This document shows, piece after piece, positions 9,530 through 16,725 of a stretch of 64,000 bases of DNA. Made by a program: the position numbers and the translations under genes. Source of the DNA: Calothrix sp. FI2-JRJ7 (GTDB lineage Bacteria; Cyanobacteriota; Cyanobacteriia; Cyanobacteriales; Nostocaceae); the NCBI GenBank assembly GCA_019359675.1, contig JAHHGX010000069.1:62001-126000 (forward strand), given 5' to 3'. The notes under the pieces were generated by a model, which saw nothing but the letters and a program-made list of their open reading frames with translations, had not been told where the DNA came from and did not search any database. How positions within the stretch are numbered: the stretch's first letter is position 1; every line of letters begins with the position of its first letter.

Positions 9530-10135
9530 TTAGACGAGCGCGCCTGTTGACTTTTCACCAATTATAATGCTGGAATCGTGTTGATTTGAGAAATATTTCT
9601 CAGTTGTGTTATTTTTTGGTCGAGTCGAAAGTCCCATTTCCTTGAGCAAGCGATTAATATGACAAGCGCTAACTTTAATCTCTAATTCTTTTGTTAGATG
9701 CTTGCTTAACCATTGCGCTGTCCAGCGTTCAAATCCATAGCCATAGTCACGCGGATTATGGCTTACTAATTCTTTCAAACGAGCCAAATATTGCTCATTA
9801 ACAGCTTTTGGGCGCCCCATTGGACGGTCATTCCAACAGTAAGCCTGACCTGTCTTTACCATAGCAATCCAGTACCGTGCAGTCTCTTGAGAACACAAAA
9901 GCGCTTCACAAATTTGTGCTTGAGATTTACCAGCATCTGCCAGCAGCATAATTTCAATGCGACGACGGTATTCGGGACGTAAATCAGTTTCTAGACTCTT
10001 TAACAAAAGCTTGTGCTGAAAAGGTGTTAAGTAAAGACCTTGATTTTCCACAGCGATTCCTCCTGGTAGAACTTGACTTCTTTGTAAGTTTGTCTGAATG
10101 CTGGTTGCGAACCTTCGCTTATTTATCGGAATCAA
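9530..10135 (-). CDS. Helix-turn-helix protein derived from an IS630-type transposase N-terminus
   Basis: 201 residues. Residues about 50-110 form a homeodomain-like HTH (YRRRIEIMLLADAGKSQAQI, CEALLCSQETARYWIAMV). Residues about 115-175 form a second winged-helix-like segment (PRDYGYGFERWTAQWLSKHL) ending KEMGLSTRP. This is the DNA-binding part of IS630/Tc1-type transposases, but the DDE nuclease domain is absent. The gene is divergent from, and 440 bp upstream of, the double-glycine-leader genes, so it could act as their regulator; that is inference. The last four codons (GALV) lie in the 2-kb duplication, so the native C-terminus may have been altered by it. Alternative: a dead transposase remnant. 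Confidence 0.7.
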   Translation of the reverse strand: MIPINKRRFATSIQTNLQRSQVLPGGIAVENQGLYLTPFQHKLLLKSLETDLRPEYRRRIEIMLLADAGKSQAQICEALLCSQETARYWIAMVKTGQAYCWNDRPMGRPKAVNEQYLARLKELVSHNPRDYGYGFERWTAQWLSKHLTKELEIKVSACHINRLLKEMGLSTRPKNNTTEKYFSNQHDSSIIIGEKSTGALV

Positions 10136-10578
10136 AAGTCTAGTAATTCTACCACTTGTTACAAAAGTTCACACTTATCTTGGAAACGGTCAGAGTATGG
10201 CTTTTCGGCGTTGGTTCTGTGATAGAGTAAAAAAGTACCATCAGTGACCTCAGACACAGCCTCAGTTTGAAATTGCATAATTCAAAGTAGTAAGAAGCTT
10301 TTTAAGCGTTGGATTTGTGAAAAAGTAGAACGAATAGAGATATTGCTTTAGTTGAAAATTGGGTAATTCAAAGTAGTAACGGGTACTAGCATTTTAGTTT
10401 TGAAGCAAAAAATAACTTTTTTTAAACATAAAATATTGAAATAACGAAAACAAAACTCATGTAGTTATGCGTATAAAACCAGTTTAAAACCCTTGATTTT
10501 ATAGATTTAATCTCCGATTATTAATGTAGTTCCTCAAGGAACGGCACAGAACAATTCACACTTCATAGGAGAAAAAAG
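10136..10578. promoter_or_regulatory. Intergenic control region with direct repeats
   Basis: 443 bp between the divergent HTH gene and the first leader-peptide gene. TAATTCAAAGTAGTAA occurs twice, at 10278-10293 and 10364-10379 (86 bp apart). The flanks also match loosely (GCGTTGG.T.TGTGA at about 10209 and 10304), so this is an old tandem duplication and a possible pair of protein-binding sites. No gene seen. Confidence 0.55.
10529..10542. promoter_or_regulatory. Palindrome GTTCCTCAAGGAAC in 5' leader (copy 1)
   Basis: Six-base arms GTTCCT/AGGAAC. The same palindrome occurs at 11113-11126, at the same distance from the start codon of the next gene. The following 5' leader bases (ACGRCACAGAA.AATTCACA) and the AGGAG ribosome-binding site are conserved too. 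Candidate operator or RNA hairpin shared by both genes. Confidence 0.6.
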
Positions 10579-10935
10579 ATGAAAGGCAATCAGCATGAAC
10601 AATTGTTTACTGAATTAACACCTGAAGAAGCAGCTGTTGTTGAAGGAGGTGCTAGTTTCACAGAGAATATTAAAATTGATCCGTATGATAGGACAAGAAT
10701 CTTCAATGTGCGACCCGGTGGAACAATCAAACTCTTTTCCAATACCGAATCGGCGCTGGGTAACCGAGACTTCGGTGCAATTATTAGAAATGTAGATACT
10801 AATAATTCAAATGGAAAGATAGCCAGTGTTGGTAGAGATACCACTACATGGACTGACATACGGGGAGGCAGATACGTAATCGACTTTAGAGATAGTCAAT
10901 TGGTCACTGGCAACATAAGAGTTGACTACACCTGA
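10579..10935 (+). CDS. Double-glycine-leader secreted protein (C39 export substrate)
   Basis: 118 residues. The first 24 residues form a bacteriocin-type leader (MKGNQHEQLFTELTPEEAAV then VEGG), with the GG cleavage motif expected by C39 peptidases. The released cargo would be about 94 residues, beta-rich and without cysteine (VRPGGTIKLFSN, GGRYVIDFRD). I recognise no domain in it. The leader is nearly identical to that of the crystallin-like gene at 11164, while the cargo is unrelated. Good AGGAG ribosome-binding site just upstream. The C39 ABC transporter and HlyD adaptor encoded at 11944-15762 are the obvious exporters. Confidence 0.82.
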   Translation: MKGNQHEQLFTELTPEEAAVVEGGASFTENIKIDPYDRTRIFNVRPGGTIKLFSNTESALGNRDFGAIIRNVDTNNSNGKIASVGRDTTTWTDIRGGRYVIDFRDSQLVTGNIRVDYT

Positions 10936-11112
10936 TGCTAAACGCGATTGAGCCTTGCTACTGTTTCCAAACACGAGGGACGCATCTTTGCCATTAGTTT
11001 TGTGAACAAATGTTACAAGAACTTATGTCTTGTGTAAAACACACACATAACTTTCCGAGTAATAGGTAGCAACTCAAAACAACAAGTTTTGCTGCAAGTT
11101 TTCAAAACTACA

Positions 11113-11126
11113 GTTCCTCAAGGAAC
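11113..11126. promoter_or_regulatory. Palindrome GTTCCTCAAGGAAC in 5' leader (copy 2)
   Basis: Identical to 10529-10542 and placed 37 bp upstream of the ATG at 11164. See the first copy for shared context. Confidence 0.6.
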
Positions 11127-11163
11127 GACACAGAAGAATTCACATTTAATTAGGAGAGAAAAG

Positions 11164-11574
11164 ATGAAAGACAATCAGCATGAACAACTGTTCACCGAAT
11201 TAACTCCCGAATTTGAGGATCCTGCCTTCAGCGAACTTGACGATGAGGTTGCTGCAACATGTAGTGGTGGTAGAGTAGAGTTTAATGGTCCTAACCCAGA
11301 TGTGATTTTATATGAACATACGGGCTTAGGAGGGAAGTCATTAGGAATCAATGCCACACTTAATGATGGTGATGACAACCTTGACAACGCCCTCATTGGT
11401 AGCGGTTGGAATAACAGGACTTCATCCATTAAAATAATAAGAGGAACCTGGCAGCTATTCAGAGACGGAGGCTATCAGGGTCCACACAGTGAACGAGGTC
11501 CAGGAAGGTACAATACTCCTCGTGCATTTGGTCAGGCAAACGATGCTTTGACTGGTATTCGACGCATAGGTTAG
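11164..11574 (+). CDS. Double-glycine-leader beta/gamma-crystallin protein
   Basis: 136 residues from the ATG at 11164. A longer in-frame start at 11089 exists, but 11164 has the TTAGGAGAG ribosome-binding site and aligns with the neighbouring leader gene. Leader MKDNQHEQLFTELTPE, then an acidic stretch and a GG site (ATCSGG, residues about 32-37). The cargo is a beta/gamma-crystallin domain with Greek-key motifs (VILYEHTGLGGKSL and QLFRDGGYQG) and the SGWNNRTSSIKI strand typical of Ca2+-binding microbial crystallins. Predicted role: an exported, possibly Ca2+-binding, extracellular protein processed by the C39 transporter encoded downstream. Whether it is toxic or structural cannot be told from sequence. 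Confidence 0.85.
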   Translation: MKDNQHEQLFTELTPEFEDPAFSELDDEVAATCSGGRVEFNGPNPDVILYEHTGLGGKSLGINATLNDGDDNLDNALIGSGWNNRTSSIKIIRGTWQLFRDGGYQGPHSERGPGRYNTPRAFGQANDALTGIRRIG

Positions 11575-11943
11575 CTCCAGTCTGACCGCAACTGTTCTAA
11601 AGATTTGCGTCTAGACAGTAAACCTGCTTGGGAGCAGATGCTCTCAAGCAGCTGAATATCCTACTACTGATCTATGTCATTAAATTTAGTAGTAAATATT
11701 ATTACCACAAAGACGCAGAGGAGACAGAGGGGGAGTAGGAGAGATTTAAAATTGGTGCCAACTCCCCAAAATTAATGACAATGGAATACTACTTGAATTT
11801 TGCCGATTGCTTACGCGATCCGCTATAAACTTTATCCGCTAGTTTAATAATTTAACTAACTGGCTGAACCAAACACTACTGCTATGAGCCTTGTTAATAA
11901 ATAAACTACTCCCAAAGCGCAATCACCGCTTGAGGGGGTTCCT
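11575..11943. other. Intergenic region with accacaaagac-type repeat
   Basis: 369 bp without a gene. Contains one copy of a dispersed purine-rich repeat (ACCACAAAGACGCAGAGG, 11703-11720) also found in altered form at 32120-32153, 35645-35735, 48183-48240 and 63628-63660. The ribosome-binding site GAGGGGG for the transporter lies at 11932-11938. Confidence 0.6.
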
Positions 11944-14235
11944 GTGGAACATCGCCCTTTTCGGCCAATCAAATTAAGCGAAAACAAGAAAGGTTTCAGT
12001 GCAGAAATGAAATACCAAATTGTTCTACAACACAGTGAAGAAGACTGTGGTGCTGCCTGCATTGCCACCGTTGCCAAACACGAAGGACGCACCTTTGCTA
12101 TAGGTCGGGTGCGGGAAGCAGTTGGCACCGGGTCGCGAGGAACCTCTCTTTTGGGGTTGAGACGGGGAGCAGAAGCTCTAGGATTCAATGCCCGCCAAGT
12201 CAAAGCTTCCCCGGAACTGCTCGACTCTTTGCACAAAATTTCCCTGCCAGCGATTATACACTGGAAAGGCTACCACTGGGTTGTTTTATACGGGCAAAAG
12301 CGGAAAAAATATGTCATTGCTGACCCTGGCGTAGGCATTCGTTACCTTAGTCGTAGAGAGTTAGTTGAGGGTTGGGGCAATGGTATTATGTTGTTGCTTA
12401 CGCCAGACGACAGCCGCTTTTACGAGCAGTCGGACGATAAAGTTGGCGGTTTCGGGCGTTATCTCAAGCGGGTTTTGCCGTATCGTGGTATTCTCATCCA
12501 AGCTATAGCAATCAACATTGCAATTGGACTCCTATCGCTTGCTTCTCCTTTAATGATGCAACTGCTCACCGATGATGTGTTGGTACGGGGAGATACTCAA
12601 CTGCTAACCGTCGTGGCAATTGGGGTCATTACCATGAGTTTATTTAGCAGTGCGATTGGTTTGGTACAGTCACACCTCATCGGTCATTTTGGTCAGCGGT
12701 TGCAATTAGGACTAATTTTAGAATACGGGCGCCAACTCCTGCGCTTGCCCCTTTCATACTTTGAAGGACGACGCAGTGGGGAAGTAGTCAGTCGCATTGC
12801 TGATGTTAATGCTATCCACACGCTAGTTTCCCAAATTGTCCTTGGTTTACCCAGCCAATTTTTTATCGCCTTGGTTTCCTTGGGCTTTATGCTCTTTTAC
12901 AGTTGGGGACTGACTTTGGCTTCCTTGGGCGCCTTTGTCATTGTCACTATCGTCAACCTGCTTTTTCTTCCTGCCCTGCGCCAGAAAACCCGCAATCAGA
13001 TTGTCTTAGGTACAGAAAATCAAGGCTTTCTTGTTGAAACTTTTCGCGGTGTTCAGGTATTAAAAACGACCCAAGCCACTCCCCAAGCTTGGCAAGAGTA
13101 TCAGAGCAATTATGGGCGCCTAGCTAACTTGGGTTGGAGTACGATGAAACTGGGACTTTACAGCGGTACAATCACCAGTATTTTTTCCACTTGCACTAAT
13201 ATTGCTTTACTGTGGTTAGGTAGCTATTTAGTGATTAATCGCACATTAAGTATAGGACAACTGCTGGCGTTTAGCGGCATGAGTGGCAACTTTCTCGGCT
13301 TTCTAAGTTCAGTTATAGGCTTAGTTGATGAATTCATAACTGCCCAAATTGTCATCCAACGATTAACAGAGGTAATTGATGCTACACCAGAAGACGAAAA
13401 AGACGAGAAAAAGCCTTGGGCAGAAATTCCTGGCAATGCAGATATTACCTGCACCAACCTCAACTTCCACCATGCGGGAAGAGTTGACCTACTTTCTGAT
13501 TTTTCCCTAACTATCCCTGGTGGTCAAGTAATTGCCCTGATTGGTAAATCTGGCTGTGGCAAAAGTACCCTTGCTAAACTAATTACTGGTTTATATTCAC
13601 TTTCTACAGGCAATATTCGCTATGGCATCTACAATCAGCAAGACCTTTCTTTAGAATGCCTACGACAGCAGGTTGTATTAGTACCTCAAGAACCCCACTT
13701 CTGGAGCCGCTCAATCGTTGACAACTTCCGTTTCAGCTATCCCCACATCACTTTTGAACAAATTGTGAAAGCTTGTCAGATAGCAGGTGCAGACGAATTT
13801 ATTAGTAAACTACCTGATAAATATCAAACTGTTTTAGGAGAGTTTGGCGCCAATCTCTCTGGTGGACAACGACAGAGATTAGCCATCGCCAGGGCAATAG
13901 TGACTGAGCCACCCGTACTGATTTTAGATGAATCCACAGGCGCCCTCGACCCAGTGAGTGAAGCCGAAGTGTTAAATAAACTTTTGTACTACCGACAGGG
14001 TAAAACCACAATTCTAATTAGCCACCGTCCGAAAGTAATTGAGCGAGCCGATTGGATTGTACTGCTTGAATCTGGGCGCCTAAAAATACAAGGTTCCCCT
14101 TCAGTTCTGCGTTTTCAAGCTGGGGAACATTTAGATTTTCTAGACGGTGTTGCAAACTTTACAAATGCAACAGATGGTTTAATGCTGAACTCTAACTCCC
14201 ACTCAAACGGTAAATCTCCGGCAATCGGCAAGTAA
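11944..14235 (+). CDS. Peptidase-containing ABC transporter (C39 family)
   Basis: 763 residues, GTG start behind GAGGGGG. Residues about 20-150 are a C39 bacteriocin-processing peptidase: catalytic Cys35 in SEEDCGAAC, His in GYHWVVLYG and Asp in IADPGVG. The transmembrane ABC domain follows (about 165-440), then the nucleotide-binding domain with Walker A GKSGCGKST (534-542), signature LSGGQRQR (638-645), Walker B LILDESTGALD and H-loop ISHRP. It cleaves after the double glycine of a leader and exports the cargo across the inner membrane. HlyD is encoded 15 bp downstream, almost certainly co-transcribed, and two matching leader substrates are encoded just upstream. Confidence 0.96.
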   Translation: MEHRPFRPIKLSENKKGFSAEMKYQIVLQHSEEDCGAACIATVAKHEGRTFAIGRVREAVGTGSRGTSLLGLRRGAEALGFNARQVKASPELLDSLHKISLPAIIHWKGYHWVVLYGQKRKKYVIADPGVGIRYLSRRELVEGWGNGIMLLLTPDDSRFYEQSDDKVGGFGRYLKRVLPYRGILIQAIAINIAIGLLSLASPLMMQLLTDDVLVRGDTQLLTVVAIGVITMSLFSSAIGLVQSHLIGHFGQRLQLGLILEYGRQLLRLPLSYFEGRRSGEVVSRIADVNAIHTLVSQIVLGLPSQFFIALVSLGFMLFYSWGLTLASLGAFVIVTIVNLLFLPALRQKTRNQIVLGTENQGFLVETFRGVQVLKTTQATPQAWQEYQSNYGRLANLGWSTMKLGLYSGTITSIFSTCTNIALLWLGSYLVINRTLSIGQLLAFSGMSGNFLGFLSSVIGLVDEFITAQIVIQRLTEVIDATPEDEKDEKKPWAEIPGNADITCTNLNFHHAGRVDLLSDFSLTIPGGQVIALIGKSGCGKSTLAKLITGLYSLSTGNIRYGIYNQQDLSLECLRQQVVLVPQEPHFWSRSIVDNFRFSYPHITFEQIVKACQIAGADEFISKLPDKYQTVLGEFGANLSGGQRQRLAIARAIVTEPPVLILDESTGALDPVSEAEVLNKLLYYRQGKTTILISHRPKVIERADWIVLLESGRLKIQGSPSVLRFQAGEHLDFLDGVANFTNATDGLMLNSNSHSNGKSPAIGK

Positions 14236-14250
14236 GATAATAAAATTATT

Positions 14251-15762
14251 ATGGTTAACCACTCCAACTCTGACTTTCTGCCTACAATTCAAGAAAACGA
14301 ATTTTTACCCCCAATTAGTCGTTGGACTAGTGTTGGCGGACTAGTTATGCTCACTTTTGTGGGAATAGCAATTGCAGTTGCCTCTATTGCCAAATACAAA
14401 GTTACTGTCAAAGCACCAGCAAGCTTCCGTCCTGCTGGTGAGTTGCGGATTGTTCAGGCTGCAACAGAAGGTGCTGTACAGCGCGTTTTGGCAAAAGAGA
14501 ATCAAGTTGTCAAAAAAGGAGATATTATTGCCACTATCGACGACTCTCGTCTTCAAACCAAAAAAAGTCAACTGCAAAGTAATATCCAACAGAGTCGGTT
14601 ACAATTTGTTCAAATCAACGCCCAAATTGGCGCCCTCGATAGTCAAATCAGAGCCGAAACTGACCGTATTAACCGCATTGTTGCAGGCGCTGAGGCTGAA
14701 CTGAGCGGTCGTAGTCGGGAATATCAAGATAAAAAAATTACCACTACTGCTGATGTCGAAGAAGCCTCGGCGAACGTTAGGATAGCCCAGAAGGAATTAC
14801 AAAAAGCCTTCGCTGATTTAAAGTCAACTCAAGCGAACTTAGGGGCAACAGTTGCCACCTTAACAGCAGCCCAGTCCAAGCGAAACCGATATCAAAAGGT
14901 AGCAAAAGAAGGAGCGCTTTCTCAAGATCAATTTGAGGAAGCACAACTCGCTGTGAGCCAGCACGAACAAGCGGTATCAGGGCAAAAAGCAGCAATAGAG
15001 GCGCAAAAACAAACAATTGGGCGGTTACAACAAGCAGTAGAAGCATCTGTTGCCAGACGACAACGCGCGCTAGCTGTCGTTAATCCCAGTAACGCAGAAG
15101 TAACAGTCTCACTTGAACGCATTGCCCAAGAAAAAGCCTCACTGAAATCAAATCAAGCTACATTAGACAAAGAACGCAAATCCCTCATCCAACAACGGAT
15201 TACAACTGAGCAAACAATTGTCCGCGATACGCGCGAACTCCAACAAATAGAAATTGATCTTAATCAAACAGCGATTAGTGCCACAGCAGACGGTATCATT
15301 TCCAAGCTTAACTTGCGAAACCCTGGACAGACAGTGCGTCCGGGAGAGGAAATAGCCCAAATTGTCCCTAGTAACACTCCCTTAGTAGTAAAAGCATCTG
15401 TGGCATCCGAGCAGAAAAGCAAATTGAAAGAAGGTCAAAAAGTACTTTTGCGTGTTTCTGCCTGTCCTTATCCAGATTACGGTACTCTTAAAGGTAAGGT
15501 CAAAACGATTTCACCAGATGCTTTCGTCCCTCAAGCCAATAATGCTAATGCAATTTCGGGAGCAACAGCTGCAAGCCAAAAGGCAGCTCTAGTTGGCGCC
15601 TTTTATGAGGTAACAATTGAGCCAGAAAGTCTTTCTTTAAATCATGGTAAAAAACAGTGTGCTGTCCAATTAGGAATGGAGGGTACAGCCGATATTATTT
15701 CTAAAGAAGAGACTGTACTACAATTCTTTCTCAGGAAAGCAAGACTGATTGCAGACTTATAA
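14251..15762 (+). CDS. HlyD-family periplasmic adaptor of type I export
   Basis: 503 residues. One N-terminal transmembrane helix (about residues 28-48), a biotinyl-lipoyl half-motif (VQRVLAKENQVVKKGDIIAT), a long alpha-helical coiled-coil hairpin (about 95-330), then the returning lipoyl half (ISATADGIISKLNLRNPGQT) and a beta-barrel. This is the standard HlyD/membrane-fusion layout, joining the C39 ABC transporter to an outer-membrane TolC-like channel. No outer-membrane component gene is nearby. It forms a two-gene operon with the transporter. Confidence 0.95.
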   Translation: MVNHSNSDFLPTIQENEFLPPISRWTSVGGLVMLTFVGIAIAVASIAKYKVTVKAPASFRPAGELRIVQAATEGAVQRVLAKENQVVKKGDIIATIDDSRLQTKKSQLQSNIQQSRLQFVQINAQIGALDSQIRAETDRINRIVAGAEAELSGRSREYQDKKITTTADVEEASANVRIAQKELQKAFADLKSTQANLGATVATLTAAQSKRNRYQKVAKEGALSQDQFEEAQLAVSQHEQAVSGQKAAIEAQKQTIGRLQQAVEASVARRQRALAVVNPSNAEVTVSLERIAQEKASLKSNQATLDKERKSLIQQRITTEQTIVRDTRELQQIEIDLNQTAISATADGIISKLNLRNPGQTVRPGEEIAQIVPSNTPLVVKASVASEQKSKLKEGQKVLLRVSACPYPDYGTLKGKVKTISPDAFVPQANNANAISGATAASQKAALVGAFYEVTIEPESLSLNHGKKQCAVQLGMEGTADIISKEETVLQFFLRKARLIADL

Positions 15763-16016
15763 GATCACATTTGCATAATTGTTGCAAGCTCGATTTGGTG
15801 ATTTGCGACAAAGCTTAAGCTTAAAAAGTGTGGAGGCAAGCGCTCGCGTCAGATAGCTGAATCAAATCAACAGTTACCAAATATACAAAATAACGAAAAT
15901 CTGTATTGTAAGATTTGGCGAGTTTCACAGCATTACGGCAATAACTAAAGCCAGACAACAAAGAGAAAATCGACTCACAGCAGTATCACTATCAAAAACG
16001 AAGAAACAGAATAATT

Positions 16017-16148
16017 ATGACTTTAACTACCCCAATTCTCACAAAAGCCAAAGCTGTTGCTGTTAAACAAATGTCCTATCTGGAGATAGTAGCAAGAAGC
16101 ATAATAGCTCTTATAGTTATTTATTACGGAACTTTGCTGGATTTATGA
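16017..16148 (+). CDS. Small hypothetical protein, 43 residues, possibly a remnant
   Basis: ATG start. Reads MTLTTPILTKAKAVAVKQMS, then a hydrophobic segment EIVARSIIALIVIYYGTLLDL that could be one membrane helix. No clear ribosome-binding site. The next 100 bp continue as a plausible protein tail in the +1 frame, so this could be the front of a frameshifted gene. No function recognised. Confidence 0.3.
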   Translation: MTLTTPILTKAKAVAVKQMSYLEIVARSIIALIVIYYGTLLDL

Positions 16149-16419
16149 TCAGGCACAAAAGAAGACTGAACCGAAAAGTGGTAATCGCCCAACGATTAGC
16201 CAAATTACGGGGTTAAGTGTGGCAGAAGTTGAATCATTACAAAAATAAACATTGTAAAGAAATTGCTGTCTACTGCAATTCTTTCTAAGAAAAGCTAGGC
16301 GAATAATCAAAACTTAAATTCCCGACAGCTTGTGCGGATTCTGTTGGCAAATGCTATAAATTACCCAAGCAACTACTCAAGCTTGGCAAAAATATTAGGT
16401 AGGCGAATTATGCGCGCCT

Positions 16420-16546
16420 TTTATTGTAGCCATTTACTCCTTTGGGCATGACGTGGTTCGGAAGCAAGATTTTGGATTTTCTCAACAACGCGCTCCTAAA
16501 CATCATTTGGCAAGTCGTCTATCTGCTTTTGTACTGAGTTTGAAAT
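16420..16546 (-). pseudogene. RelE/ParE-type toxin remnant
   Basis: Minus-strand reading SVQKQIDDLPNDV, an in-frame TAG, then ERVVEKIQNLASEPRHAQ. The pattern (leucine-proline, V.ER...KI..LA..PR) is that of RelE/ParE toxins. The in-frame stop and absence of both ends show it is dead. No antitoxin gene adjoins it. Confidence 0.45.
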
Positions 16547-16725
16547 AACGACAGTATAAACGCGGAGGAATAAGTATACTTAGAAATATTTGCTCAAAAC
16601 TTATGTTAACTGTTGTTAACTGCTATCGCTTGATTGTAAAAATCAAAACCTCGCTATCATTTTTTATAGAAGAAAGGGCGATCACCTCAGACTCTATCTC
16701 AAAGCAGATGAAATTTATCCAGTAG

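Larger units (their letters stand above)
7526..9544 (+). repeat. Tandem duplication, copy 2 (about 2.0 kb)
   Basis: Second copy of 5105-7115, separated from it by 410 bp of unrelated gene scraps. It ends at the same GACGAGCGCGCC as copy 1. Past this point copy 1 runs into a kinase remnant and copy 2 into the minus-strand HTH gene, whose last codons lie inside the repeat. Confidence 0.95.
15763..16725. other. 963-bp decayed intergenic region
   Basis: No intact gene of ordinary size. It holds a 43-codon open frame (16017-16148), then in another frame a tail reading NRPTISQITGLSVAEVESLQ with a stop near 16248, a phrase like the end of transposase/PD-(D/E)XK-type proteins. Around 16324-16375 is a phrase like a kinase N-box (RQLVRILLANAINYP), and at about 16420-16546 a minus-strand RelE/ParE-like remnant. 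All are scraps. Confidence 0.5.

Noticed and set aside
9530-10135. Complete IS630-family insertion sequence
   Set aside because: No DDE domain and no terminal inverted repeats were found around it.
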